From Asterias amurensis (taxonomy: Eukaryota > Echinodermata > Asteroidea > Forcipulatida > Asteriidae), in contig NC_092648.1 of the NCBI RefSeq assembly GCF_032118995.1, positions 5,595,001 to 5,659,000 on the forward strand: a stretch of 64,000 nt of DNA, in the 5' to 3' direction. The notes under the pieces were generated by a model. The model was not told the DNA's origin. It saw only the letters and a list, made by a program, of their open reading frames with translations, and made no database searches. Below, in pieces: positions 47,901-59,900 of the stretch (position 1 is its first letter; every line of letters begins with the position of its first letter). The position numbers and the translations under genes are program-made.

Positions 47901-50900
47901 TAGAGGCACAATTGTTTCACTTTCTTCCCTTTCTTCATTTTCGTTCTCATTATTAATGTGGGGCTGTACCTCATTAGTCTTTTCCAAAATAGACAAATTA
48001 ATTGGCTCATCTGAAAGAACTTTTGCTGTTTTCTGGACAATTTCAATGACTGGTAGCAGTAAAGCCACTTCAGATATATCTGGATCAGCGAAGTGACTCT
48101 CAGAAAAATGATCCTGTTCAACATTTCTCTGAGTAGAGGCAGGACTGCTTTGAACTACAACATCATCAACCCCTAGTCCATCTACCGCTGGTATCAACGC
48201 GATATGACCGGAGTTTGAAGGGAAATTTACAACTTCTTGGTTTAGAATGAATGCCGTTCTATTCACTTTGCTTCTCTCTTCAGTTACTCTGTCAGTATGG
48301 TCCTCAAAGATCTCAGGAAGATTTTCCAGAGACAGTTTTGTTCGTAGGAAATCGTTGTCAAGTGTAATGCTTGATAAGAGTTGTGGAAAGACAAGTTGGC
48401 TTTCAGGCAGCTTGGGTTGATAACTAGAAGACGGGGAAAACTTTGCTTTTTGGTTATCATCATCCTCATCAGAAGACAGTTGACCTTTAGGCAGCGTGAC
48501 AGCTTCAGAAGTACAATCTGATCTCTTCAATGAACTATTTTTATAAGTCAAAGCTGTCTGAGTAACTGTGTTCGCCATAGATCCTCCAGTGAGTGAAGTT
48601 GGAAGAGCACCATGGGAGTCAGTACCGGATGAAATTGCTGAAATTTCCACAAGACTAACAATGTCCTCTTCAGTTAGGAGATCTGTTTGTGTCGACTCAT
48701 CATATGTAATGATCCCTGATGATTCTTCCTCACTGTAATACTCCACGAGTTTGCCACTTTCGGAGCCAAAATCGACCTCATCATGAGCATCTTGTATCTG
48801 ATCCTTAGGAGGCATGAGTAGGAGGGGCTCTGAGTTGACAGGAGAAGACGGCCCTGATCCTTCTGATGATGTCTCACCGAATGATTCCCAGTTGCCACCA
48901 AAGATGCGGACAAGCATGTTTAACTTAGCCTTTGTGGCAGTGTACTCTTTGCCAGTCAGTGACTGCAATGGTTCAGCTACAGATGCAGAATCTGTCTGCA
49001 GGTGCTGGCTCTGCGCTAAGTGGACTTCTTGGGGAGAGGTATGCAGCGATTCAACCCATCTCTGCTCCTCTTCAGGTAAATTCTGAACAGTGGCTGTCCT
49101 GAGCTTTGCCAAGCTCACAGGTGGCTCATCAGAAAGTTCATTGTCTGAGTTTACATCCGCAGTACATGAAATGATGCTGTTTGTATGGAGAGATTCCACT
49201 GCCTGATCGAGGTCTGCTTTCTCATCAAAAGGTTGATTTGTCTCAAGAAACATATCCAGCTTTGTTTTTTCCGGTGGGCTTTTTATGGTAACCTTCACTT
49301 CAGGTTCATCAACATCTGACAAACACTCCTCAGAAATGGTAGGCAGCATACATTCCATGGAGCTGCGGGAACTTAGACTTTGCCTGTTCTTTGGAGAGGT
49401 GTCATTCTTGTTCTCATGGTTTTTATAGGTGTCATCTGGCCCCTCATCACTATCATCACTAGAGCTCTCATTATCGATATAATAATCATAATCGATATCA
49501 TCATCATCATCGTCATCATCAGCTGCGTCACTACCACTGAGCATGTCTAGTTGCATTTTGAATGATGTCATCTCCGACATCACACGCTCGGCTGTATCCA
49601 TGGCATCATCGACAGGTGATTTCTGGTCATCAGATTCGCGCTCAACCTCATCAAGATCAGGGGTTGATTTTCCAGAGTGTAACTTTTCATGAAACACTGC
49701 ATCAAGCTCATCTGGTTGGTCACCAATGCTCTTGAATAACAAAGGGCTCACCAATGGGCTCATAACCTTGGTGTGGCTTTGCTCTAGGAGATCAACGTCA
49801 ACTCTGAACGGTGTGCTCTGCCTGGTAGCAGCAGAAGGTATCAACAGACTACTGAGAGGAGTTGGTTGGATGCATTCCTGCCTGATCTCCAATGCAGTCT
49901 GGTACAGCGTCAAATCCTGGGCACTCTGAAAAGATCCCGTATCCTCATCACTTCCTTGATTTATTTGATCCAAAGAAAGCACCCGCTCATCAAACTGTTC
50001 AATTGTTAGAAAATGCGCTGCATCTAGCTGACTGGAGAGTTCTTTAAGCTCTTCTAATAATGACGGCGAATAAACACTCGAGTGGGCTTTCTCCAAGTGG
50101 TTTGAGAGCGAACGTGCTCTCTCAATGATCGAAGGTGTATCTTGTCCAGGAAGTGAAGAGCCAAGCTTCTCTGACAAACATCTAAGCTGTTCAATAATCG
50201 TCAGTTCCTCGGTGCTACTATCTGGGCTGTCACTATTCAGAGATCTGTCTCTGAGAGTTTCGCAAAACCTTGGACTGTTTTTCTTTGAAGGTGGATCGTT
50301 CTTTTCTAATTCTGACTTTTGGTACAAGTCCTCTATTTCTAATGCCGATGGTTTGACGATGAAAGCGTTTAGCAGAACGCGGAGCTTGAGTAACTCTTCT
50401 TGCATTAGTGGGGTATTCACTTCAGTTGCAAATTGTCCTCGTTTCAAGACTACATTCTGGGATTCATCTGATTTTGATTCCACTATGGCACCATCTGGTA
50501 CCATATCTTCTCTTGGTTCTAATGTGTTGGTTTTAATAGATACACCAGGAGCCACTGCATTAAATACATTTTCACCGCTTAAACTTGTTTCAGGAACTGG
50601 AATACCCATGATGACGATTGGAAAACCCAAGGAATGGTCTGAAAACATCTCTGGCTGTACATCATTTCTCAGGAATTTTGACTCAGCCAACTCGTCACTT
50701 GGGCCAGGTAAAAATTCAGGAGCATCTGCCTGATTAGGTTCAGGTTTCTCAGCTGTTATTTCAAGATCATCAGAAACAACTTGTGCATCCTTGAGATTTA
50801 GCTTTTCTGGATTGGATACTTCGGAATCTTTTATGATTTTAAAGGGCAACTGACTATGCTTGTTGGGTATAGAGTTATCAGTCCCATTAGGTGTAGTCAA

Positions 50901-53900
50901 CAATGTCCGTGCATGCAGTGAACTGTCAATGCTATCATCTGGACTTTGCAATGTTGTCGCATTATAAGAAACTGGCGATTCGTTCTTCTTAATGCCTTTC
51001 ATAAACAAACTGCCATCTAACGGTACATCAGAATGACATGTCGGTGGGCTCGTTATTTGAAGTACAGCCTCTTGTGATAAGTGGCTACAGTCTGAGTTTA
51101 TTGAAGAGCTTGTCCTATCTACTTGCTTCTCTCCTCTTCCCTCAGGTAGATGAGTCTGCATACTTGTCAATGGCAGGGTGACTGCTTCCAGTGAGGCTTC
51201 TTCAAGTGGAACTGTAGAAATGAGACCTTTGTTGATAATTTCTGCTTTGTGTTGACTTGTACATGGTTTACCGTCCTCAACAGTAGATGAGAGAGTATGA
51301 GGATGAAGTTCTGGCTCGCTTTCTATCTCGTTTGCTTTCTTAGAATTGCAGGCTAATGAAGGCATCTTACTGCCTTTCTTGTCGACTTCATTCGAGTCAG
51401 ATGCGAACACCAGACCACTATCATCTTCTTTGCTTTCATTTTGTTTAATGAGGTGATTCACATCCTCTGCTATGTAGTCTCTCTTAGGAACAAGTTCCAC
51501 GGGTGAGATGGGAGCGTTTGATTCAACCATCTGAATGGGCGAGCTACTTTCTTTACTCTTGCCCTCAAAGCTGTCCTTGGGCATTATTCCAAGTAGCTCT
51601 GCCGAGTTCTGCATAGTTGCTGTCTGATTCATCTGGAGAGTTGCATCAAGTTGGTCATCTGATACCTCTTTGAATGTAAGGTTACCTGACTCTGCCATAT
51701 GTTCATCACCTGCTTCTTCATCGTCTTCAAAAAGACTCAACTCTGAACTCTGGCCAAATTCATTCTCCAGGATCTCGAGTGGCTCAATGAGACTTTCGCC
51801 ACCATTAATGAATATCCCTTCATTATCATCTTCATTGGAATCGCTTGTGTTACTTAAAGAGCCCCAGAAGACTGACTCTACCAGTTCCTTGGGGCTTGGT
51901 AAAGGCTTAAGGATTAAGTCTGTTGGCGTAGCAGGTTTATCCGACAGATCTGGAGGATCACTTACTCCGTCGCTGATCAGGGCAACCTCATCATCAGGGC
52001 TTCTGGAATGTAAAGATTCTGAACAGGAAAAGTCACCTGTTGCACTTGAACTTGAAAGAGAACTTGAGAAAGGGCTGGTCTGGCCTCTTGATTCGACAAC
52101 TTCATCATGAGATTCTCTTAAAGGATAAATAGAAATAGCATTCTCAAAATCTCCTCCTGAAGGAGCTTTGCTGAAATGTTGTGGTCTTTTATCCTTTTTC
52201 AACTTAACAGGTGTTCTTCGTTTTTTAGGTTTCTTGCCAGATTTTTTAGCTGAAGGTGAATGCTCCTTTAATACATCTGGTTTCCTGGGGGCCCTCTTTG
52301 TTTTCTGCCAAACTGTAGAGCGAACCGAGGGTGCATCTTTTGCAATAAAAGCCGTCTGATCACAAGGTGCAATGTCTTTGGGCTGAGCTTCTTCCATGGT
52401 CACAGCAGGATTTGACAAGCAGTTTGATACATTTAACCCACTGCTTTTAACTAATGCAGGGAATAACTTTTCTGCATTCAGTTCATCAGCAACAGATTCT
52501 TCTGGAAATTTGAGAGCCGTGCTATTGTTGTTATCTTGTTTTGATTCAATGTCTTTCTTTGCAGTTTGGGATTTGTGTTCTGTTAAGGGTATGGTTCTAG
52601 GTGCATATTCCATTTCCAAATCAGGTAGGGGATCCGTTTTTAAAGTTTTCGCATCAACATCAGATTGCTCTATGTTCAACGGATGCAAAGTCTCAGGCAT
52701 TTCAACATCTGTCTGAATGTTGGAATCACTACCAGCAGAAATAACAGCATATTCCTTCTGCTGTTGTTCTCTGATGTTGTTTTCACTTGGACTGGGTGTT
52801 GTAGTCACATGTTCCGATAGTGGTGACTCAAGTGAAGTCACCCCATCCAATCCCATTTTTACTGGAGTTGTTTGGCAGGATCTTGTTCTTTCCTTCCCAG
52901 AGTTTGTCTTGTTGTTAACAATGAATTCCACAGGTGTTTGGCTGTCATCGTCTTTCATTTCCTGCTGCAACCACACATCAAAGCTTTTATCCAGGTCGGG
53001 TGTCAATACAGTTGGCCTGGTATCAACGATGCTCCCATTCAGAAGGTGGTCTGAAGACACACTGTTGTCATCTGTTGACACACCAGAGTCACAAACTGTT
53101 AATTCTGTGGATGCACATGATGATGCAGTGTCTTCAACTGGGCTGGACTTAATCTCTTTGACATGATTCTTTTCTTTGGCAGTGAACTGATCTGGATGCA
53201 ACTCCACTGGAACTACCCGATCATCACGGCAATTGTCAATATCCTTTTCACTAGAACGTATGTATGGGGTTACTGTGCTAGGGTCTTCTTCAGCAAGGAT
53301 ATCTGATGTCCCAATCTCTGAATCTGAGTTATGTTTGGCAACATTATCTCCACAAGTAGTCAGCAAGTTGAGCTGTAATTCTGGCTTAAGAAGTGTGTCC
53401 GTTTCCAAATGATTGTCATCAAGGTTTTTCTTATCCACGAAAAAGCCTTGCTTTCTTCTCCCTTGAGGCAATTCCTCATCCTTGAGACTGGAGTCATCTT
53501 CAAGACTATCAGGACGGCACTCCTCCAGGGAATCTGGGTAAGACTCGTCAGAGTCTGACAAGATCTCTTCAAGTTCTCTTGAGAAACTATCCGGTGAGGT
53601 AACATCAATGTCTAAGACGGCTGCAGGAATTGTTTGTCCTAATTGAGGAACTGCAACAAGGTCCTCTGATGGCTCTGAGCAGCCAATGGCAGGTTGCCGC
53701 TCAATCAAAGGCCCTTGTTCATGCTCCTGTAGAACGCTATCAACATCCAATGGAATCACTTCTTTAGAGTCCTTAGTCTGATGAAATGGCTCTGTTTGTA
53801 CATTCTCAGTTTCATCGCCTACACCAACAAAAAAAGACACTGCATTTTCGGTGGATTTTGATTTCAGTTTCTCTACAGCTTTAGCAATGGGTTTCATTAT

Positions 53901-56900
53901 TTTGGGAAGGGATTTTGGCGAATGTTTTTCTTTCTTCTTTTGGTCTTTAACAACTTCTGGTTTTCGTCTCTTTGATTTTTCTATTGCACTTTCTGATGAT
54001 GGGGTTTTAGTTCGTCTAGGTCTTCCGGTCTGTTCACTTGACGTCTTTGGTTGGTCTTTTGCACTTAATTTTGTATCAGTTTTAATTTTGGACGGTGGAT
54101 TTTTACTTGGGGATTGAGAATCTCTTTTTCTCTGAGTTTGTGGTTTGACAGGACTTTTGCTTTCTGCTCTTGAAGTTGACGGAGAATCGTTCTCCTTCTT
54201 CACAACATCTTGCTTCCTCTTGGCAGGGGTTATACTCAAATTCTTACTATTATGAAGAAATTTGTCACCTGCAAGTCTAGGACTAACACTTTTAGTTCTC
54301 AGTTTTGACTTGGAGTCTCTTGATGGGCTGCGAGACAAAGGCAGTGTGCCGTCAGCCTTCTGAGGTTTGGAATGTGCAAGCTGGCCATTAGATTGGTTTC
54401 TCCTGGTACTCAAATTTTGATCTCCATCTGTTAAAGATCTTTGTCTCCTCTGGGGATCTTTGACATCTTGCTTAGTTCTTTCCCCAGAAGTTTGACCATC
54501 CAGGTAGGCCTGCTGTTGCTTACGATGCAAAAAATCAAATTTCGGTGCTGGTTTTTGATACAGTCTTGAAAACACAGAGTTTGAGTTCGGTTTTGCTTTT
54601 GGTTGAGATGTTCTCACTTGGGTTTTATTGGGCGCAGTGGGAGTGTTCACATTTTTACTTGGAGACGATTTTGTAGTTCTATGAGGTAGGGATTCCTGTG
54701 ATCCTGTTTTGTTTTGAGGAGGACACACTGTCTGTATAGTTCGAGAAGTACCATCTTCCTTATCTGATGAGTTTGATGCAGCTTTACTGCTGGCACTGTC
54801 AGTATCACTTCGGCCACCGATAGGGCTCACTCTGCCCCAGCCAATCATGTCTCTAATCTCATCATCCTTGCCATTAACCCCATTGCTGGTGTCATCTTCC
54901 CACTTCAAGGAAGAATCCAGTGAATCATTAGAGGCACTCGCGTATCGATCACTGAAAGACGGAAGGCACTCAATCTCATGGAGCCTTCTCTCCTCTTGCT
55001 CAATGAGTCTCAGGGATGCTGAACGCTGTCTCTCAAAAGCTGCTTGCCTGCGCTCTAACACTGCTTCAGCTTTCCTCTGCGATTGTCTCTGGACTAACTC
55101 CATCTGGGTCAATCTCTTGCGATCAACGTCTAGCAATGACAGGTCTGTCGTCTCCTCTGTTTCTTGGCAGATGACCGGTGAGAGTGCTGCTGAAACTGAA
55201 GCTTTCCTAGTTTGATCTTTTCTCAGGGACTGACACTCCTCTTCCAGCTGCTTTTGACCTTGTATAAAAAGAGAACAGAATTTTTTAAATATTTCTTTCC
55301 ACATGTTTACTTGCAAACAACTTTTCTTGAAACTATCAGGTTTTTTCAGGCGGTTATTGTTGCTTTTACCAACAACTCCTCCATTACCCAGGCAGGCAAC
55401 TGTAACTTCACCAAAACAGAGGAAAATACAAAATTTCAAGGATTTTATAAAGTATTTTTCTATAAATAAGGGAATCAATGTGTGGTGTTGAGGTTTTCAA
55501 CTAGTGGTTGAATCCCAACGAGGCCTGGTTCTTGATAATTTTACCGAGACGAAGTTGAGGTAAACTATAAAGAACCAGGCCTCGGCGGGTTTAAACCACT
55601 AGTTGAAAACCGATTCAACACACTTTGATTCCCATTCATAAATACCTTTTCAGTCAAAAACATCATCACTTTTTGGTCAAAAAGTAAAATAAATGCAAAA
55701 TTATAATTGTTAAATGATTTCTTTCAACACAACACCCCTCCAGCTATAAAATGGTAAAGCCCTCAGCCGCCCTCGGGTAAACAACTCCTTATAAGGGAAT
55801 GCTGTGCGCCTCGCGCGTAATGTAGCACAACTGTTTCAGCCGTTGCTCTCGACCAATAGGAATGAAGAAACTGTCTTATAGAACAGGTGCAAAGTCGCGT
55901 GTCACGCCCATGAATTAACACTTTTTACAGGTCATAAACAAAGGTTTATACACACCCACGTGACGCGCTCTCCACCAATAGGAATAGCGAAACTGTCTGA
56001 GGTATTTATGAATGCAGAATTAAACAAGCGCTCAAGGTTACCCCCCCCCCCAAAAAAAATAAAAATAAAAAAAATACCTTTAACAAACCAGGAGTTAAGC
56101 TATGTTCAATTTTGCATTCAGCCCTAATGAATTTCACCCTCCCCTTTTTGACTGATCACCTGTGATCTACATGTTTCTGAAAAAATATACCCATTATCAA
56201 ATTCCCAAAGAAAACCAAAATCAACAGATTTATTAGATCCTCACCTTCCTCCTTCTCCCTCTTCAGCGTTTCTCTCATTTCCTCCAAGTCTTGCTCCGTA
56301 TCCTTCTTCACTTTCTCATGCTCCTCTCGCAATTTCTCCAAGAGGTCTTGCTGCTCTTGGATCATCCTCTGCTGTTCCTCATAAGCTACTTTCATTCTCT
56401 CCTCCTCCTTCTTATGAGCTGCTTCAACCACACGCTCCTTGTCCTCAAGCTCCTTCAGACGTTTCCTAAGGAGAGATAAATAAGTCGTACATCAATGATA
56501 TGTGATGCTACTAACTGTTTCTCATTGCTGATTGTGAAATAAACAGGTTCCAATTCATAGAGCTGCTCAAGCAGGGGGAAATGTGAGTAACTACCCAGTG
56601 GATATCAAGAATTTCTATAGAACTTACCTGGTGCTTTCTACTTTGTCAGCTTTTATCTTGTGTTGTCTCTCCAGTTCAAGCCTGTAAAAAATTCCAAGCA
56701 ACATTAATATTTATTTCAGATATTGAAGGAATAGGTTTTCAGAAGCATTGGTTTATTGTTTACAGATATTTTCTCAAAAATCAATTGAAATGGCTTGAGA
56801 AGGTAAATGCTTTGACACACAAACAATGGGGGAACTTTGGGACGCTAGGTGGCGGCATAATTACCAGGTAAAACAATGGAAATTTACCTGGTAAGTCTGC

Positions 56901-59900
56901 TGCCATCTAGCTGTCAAAAATTATCCCATTGATGTTAGTGTGGCCTAAATTAATAACCCAACCAGCTGCTTGTTGAAGGTTCTATTGGCTTGATAAGGTG
57001 ACTCATGCATAAGTCTACTCACCCTGGATTGTACATCATAATTGCCGACACTTCTGGTGCGGTATCCAGACTTCTTCCTCTCACTGTGGGACTATCCCTG
57101 CTCTCAGGCGGACACTCTCTACTCAAGGATAATGTGTGTAGTCTGGAGCCTTCGTCCATCACAGCCTAACAAAAAATATTGTTTTCATAGTTAAATCAAC
57201 AGAACATGTGCATCATTTCGGTGCTTTCAAATTCAGAAGTGAGCTTACAAAAATTACAGCATTTATTTAACCAGTCTCATTTTACCTGTTTTTCTTTTCA
57301 CAAACTGCAGTAAAAATAATTGTGCATTTTTGACATTTTAATGGCGGAATTCTTCCTTTATTATGGAGGAGAAACCAGAATTTTGCATACTTAGTCTTCT
57401 TAACTAATGAAGCTGTATATTTAACTTTAGGTGTCCTCAGGCGAAGTCTGTTTTCTTGTTAAAGTTGGTGGAGAAAGCAACCAGTGGGAGGACAACAACT
57501 TTTTAAGGATGTTCATGTAAAAGTTTTCAACAAAAAAGGAGATATATTTTGTACCAATATTGTACCATTTCTTGACAACAGTTTTTGCTTTTTACATCCA
57601 AGATGTAGCAACTACATCTGAGTAACATCAAAGTAAAACTCAATGATTACAATCTATAAGAATGAGACTGGTTTAACTCTAAGCACTATTGCACCAATAT
57701 AGGGCGCAACACACCAGTAGCTGCAAAAGCGATAAAGTGTCACTTAACAGTAGCATCATGATGAAGGTGCTCAAATCTTTTTGACAGAAACATTTTCAGC
57801 AGTTTTGTTTACAAAATTACAAACAACTGAAAATGTACTACAGCTTCTATCGGCGCAGTAAAGATGAAAAGCATGATTCAGAAAAAATGTTTAGCAAATT
57901 AAAACACAGATGTTCTTTGAAGAAAACTTAAATTTAGTTTTTGTCTTATCCACAAATACAAAAATTATATGTGAAATTACAAATAAAACATACCTGTAAA
58001 ACCTGTTTTTTTTTAGAAACAGAACAAAGTTGTGCAGAAGACAGGCATTAAGCATGCATGGATTAGTGTATGCAAGTTTAGTAAAGTGCGTTTAGTAAAC
58101 AATATGCAGTGCCAAAGCAGTGTTAGTAAACAAGTATACAAGCCAATGGCAATTAACATAAAGCACACAACCATGTGAGATGCAATATTTAAAAAGTGTA
58201 AAGCGAATGTTACAAACAGTAAAATAAAGCTTATCTTGAAACCATATCACATAATCATGTGAACAACAGACTTCAATTTGAGGTCTCAAGCACATGTAGT
58301 AATCCTCAGTACATTGTACATTATATAAATAAGAATGACGCTGTGCTTTTTGCAAGCATTTGATGAGGACATATAAAAAAGGAGTTGGCTAGCATCCTAA
58401 CTATATAACCGTAAAAAGAATGTCAGTCCAAAGGTTTCCTTGGTTTTTTTATTTTATTATTTTAAACACATCACAAGAGATGAATAATGGGAAAGGGCTT
58501 AAGCCCTAGCATTGATCTGTATTAAATATGTGCAATGCCATGCATTTAAAGCCGTCAATTACATATTTTCCCCTTTAAATTCTACATGTATAATCAATGA
58601 CTGCAGTCAAGTCATACACAAGTTCCAAGCTGGTTTATAAAACTTTATTTAGGCTGCAACTTGAACACCCATCAAGTGTCAAACTCCTTGCTCTATGGTG
58701 AAATACAGCCATTGACACTGCTGAAGAACCCTGTGGATGTATTTTCTTTGTAAAGGATGCTAACCAATTTGTTTCTTTATTTAGCCCGATAGCTGCGTGC
58801 AACTTACAGTGATGTTATTATGAACTCGGAGTGTTACACTGTTCTTCCGAGGCTGTGTAAGAAGGGAAAACAGGTTCCTTAGTACAGCATGCAGTAATAA
58901 CATGCTGTTTGAGCACAGGGAAACATACAGTAGTAAACATACGTGTTAAACCTGGTCTGAGACTGTCCAGATGGGGGCATTCTGAGAGTCCAGGGTGGGT
59001 TCGGTAGATCCAGGGTGGGACTAGGGGTAATAGTGCTGAGTGTGGGAGGGTCTGAGGGAGTGGTGTTTGGGGATAGGAAAGGTGTCGCAGGGTGGGGTGG
59101 CAGCATTGGGGTTTAGGGTTGCAGGTGGGGTAGGTACATGTACCATTAGGTACATGTATGAGAGAACAAAAGTTGATGCAGAGAAATTAATGAAGGGAGG
59201 ACGGGTTGATACTGGGTTGTGGGAAAACAGTAGCATTTGTTGAGGGTGGACAGAGTTGAAGTTAGGAATAGTGGTCCATTACCTTAAAATATTTGCATAA
59301 AAGGGTATAGGAACCACCCACAAGCTTAAAGAGACATATAAACAGAACAACCAAATCCTTTTGGTTGCAAGACACAGGCACAACTTTCTTAAATAATCAA
59401 CAACCTCAACAACACAACTGAGAAACTAACACTAATTTTTCAAAATTTTGCCAACTTAACCAAGTTTACAAAGAGACTCTTAAACAAATCTCAACAAAAT
59501 CTATTACAAAAAGTGAGTAAATTTATAATATCTTGAGAGTTTCAACAAGCAATAGTGGACTCTCAGAACAGGAAGGAAGTTTCTGTTTTAGATATGGGAG
59601 GGATTATTCCAGGGAAAACCCACACAGTCATGTAGGGACTGAAAACCCAATCCACATAGCGCCCCCGGTGTGATTTGATCTAAGGTCCTAGAAGTGGAAG
59701 GCGGGGAAAGATATCACTAAGCCAACCCATTCACCCAAATCAGTTGGCTTCCACATAAAGGTGTGTGACGCCAACATTTGGTAAGCAAATATTCACTTTC
59801 ATAGTCTTTATTATGACAAAGTATTTTTAGTCACACCGTAGGAGCAACGAGTTGTTTGGTATCTGAGGTAATAATGTCTGCTTTGGTGATTTTGATGAAA

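Noticed and set aside
50125..50733. 202-codon plus-strand open frame inside the giant exon (and 45310-45768, 51670-52110, 52717-53166)
   Set aside because: They are antisense to a clear coding exon. Their Ser-rich translations mirror the Glu/Asp/Ser codons of the minus strand, with no splice or domain support.
55259..55478. upstream 73 codons of the giant open frame, including its first ATG
   Set aside because: The phase fit of acceptor ACAAG|GTC to the coiled-coil exon at 56245 shows this part is intron read-through.
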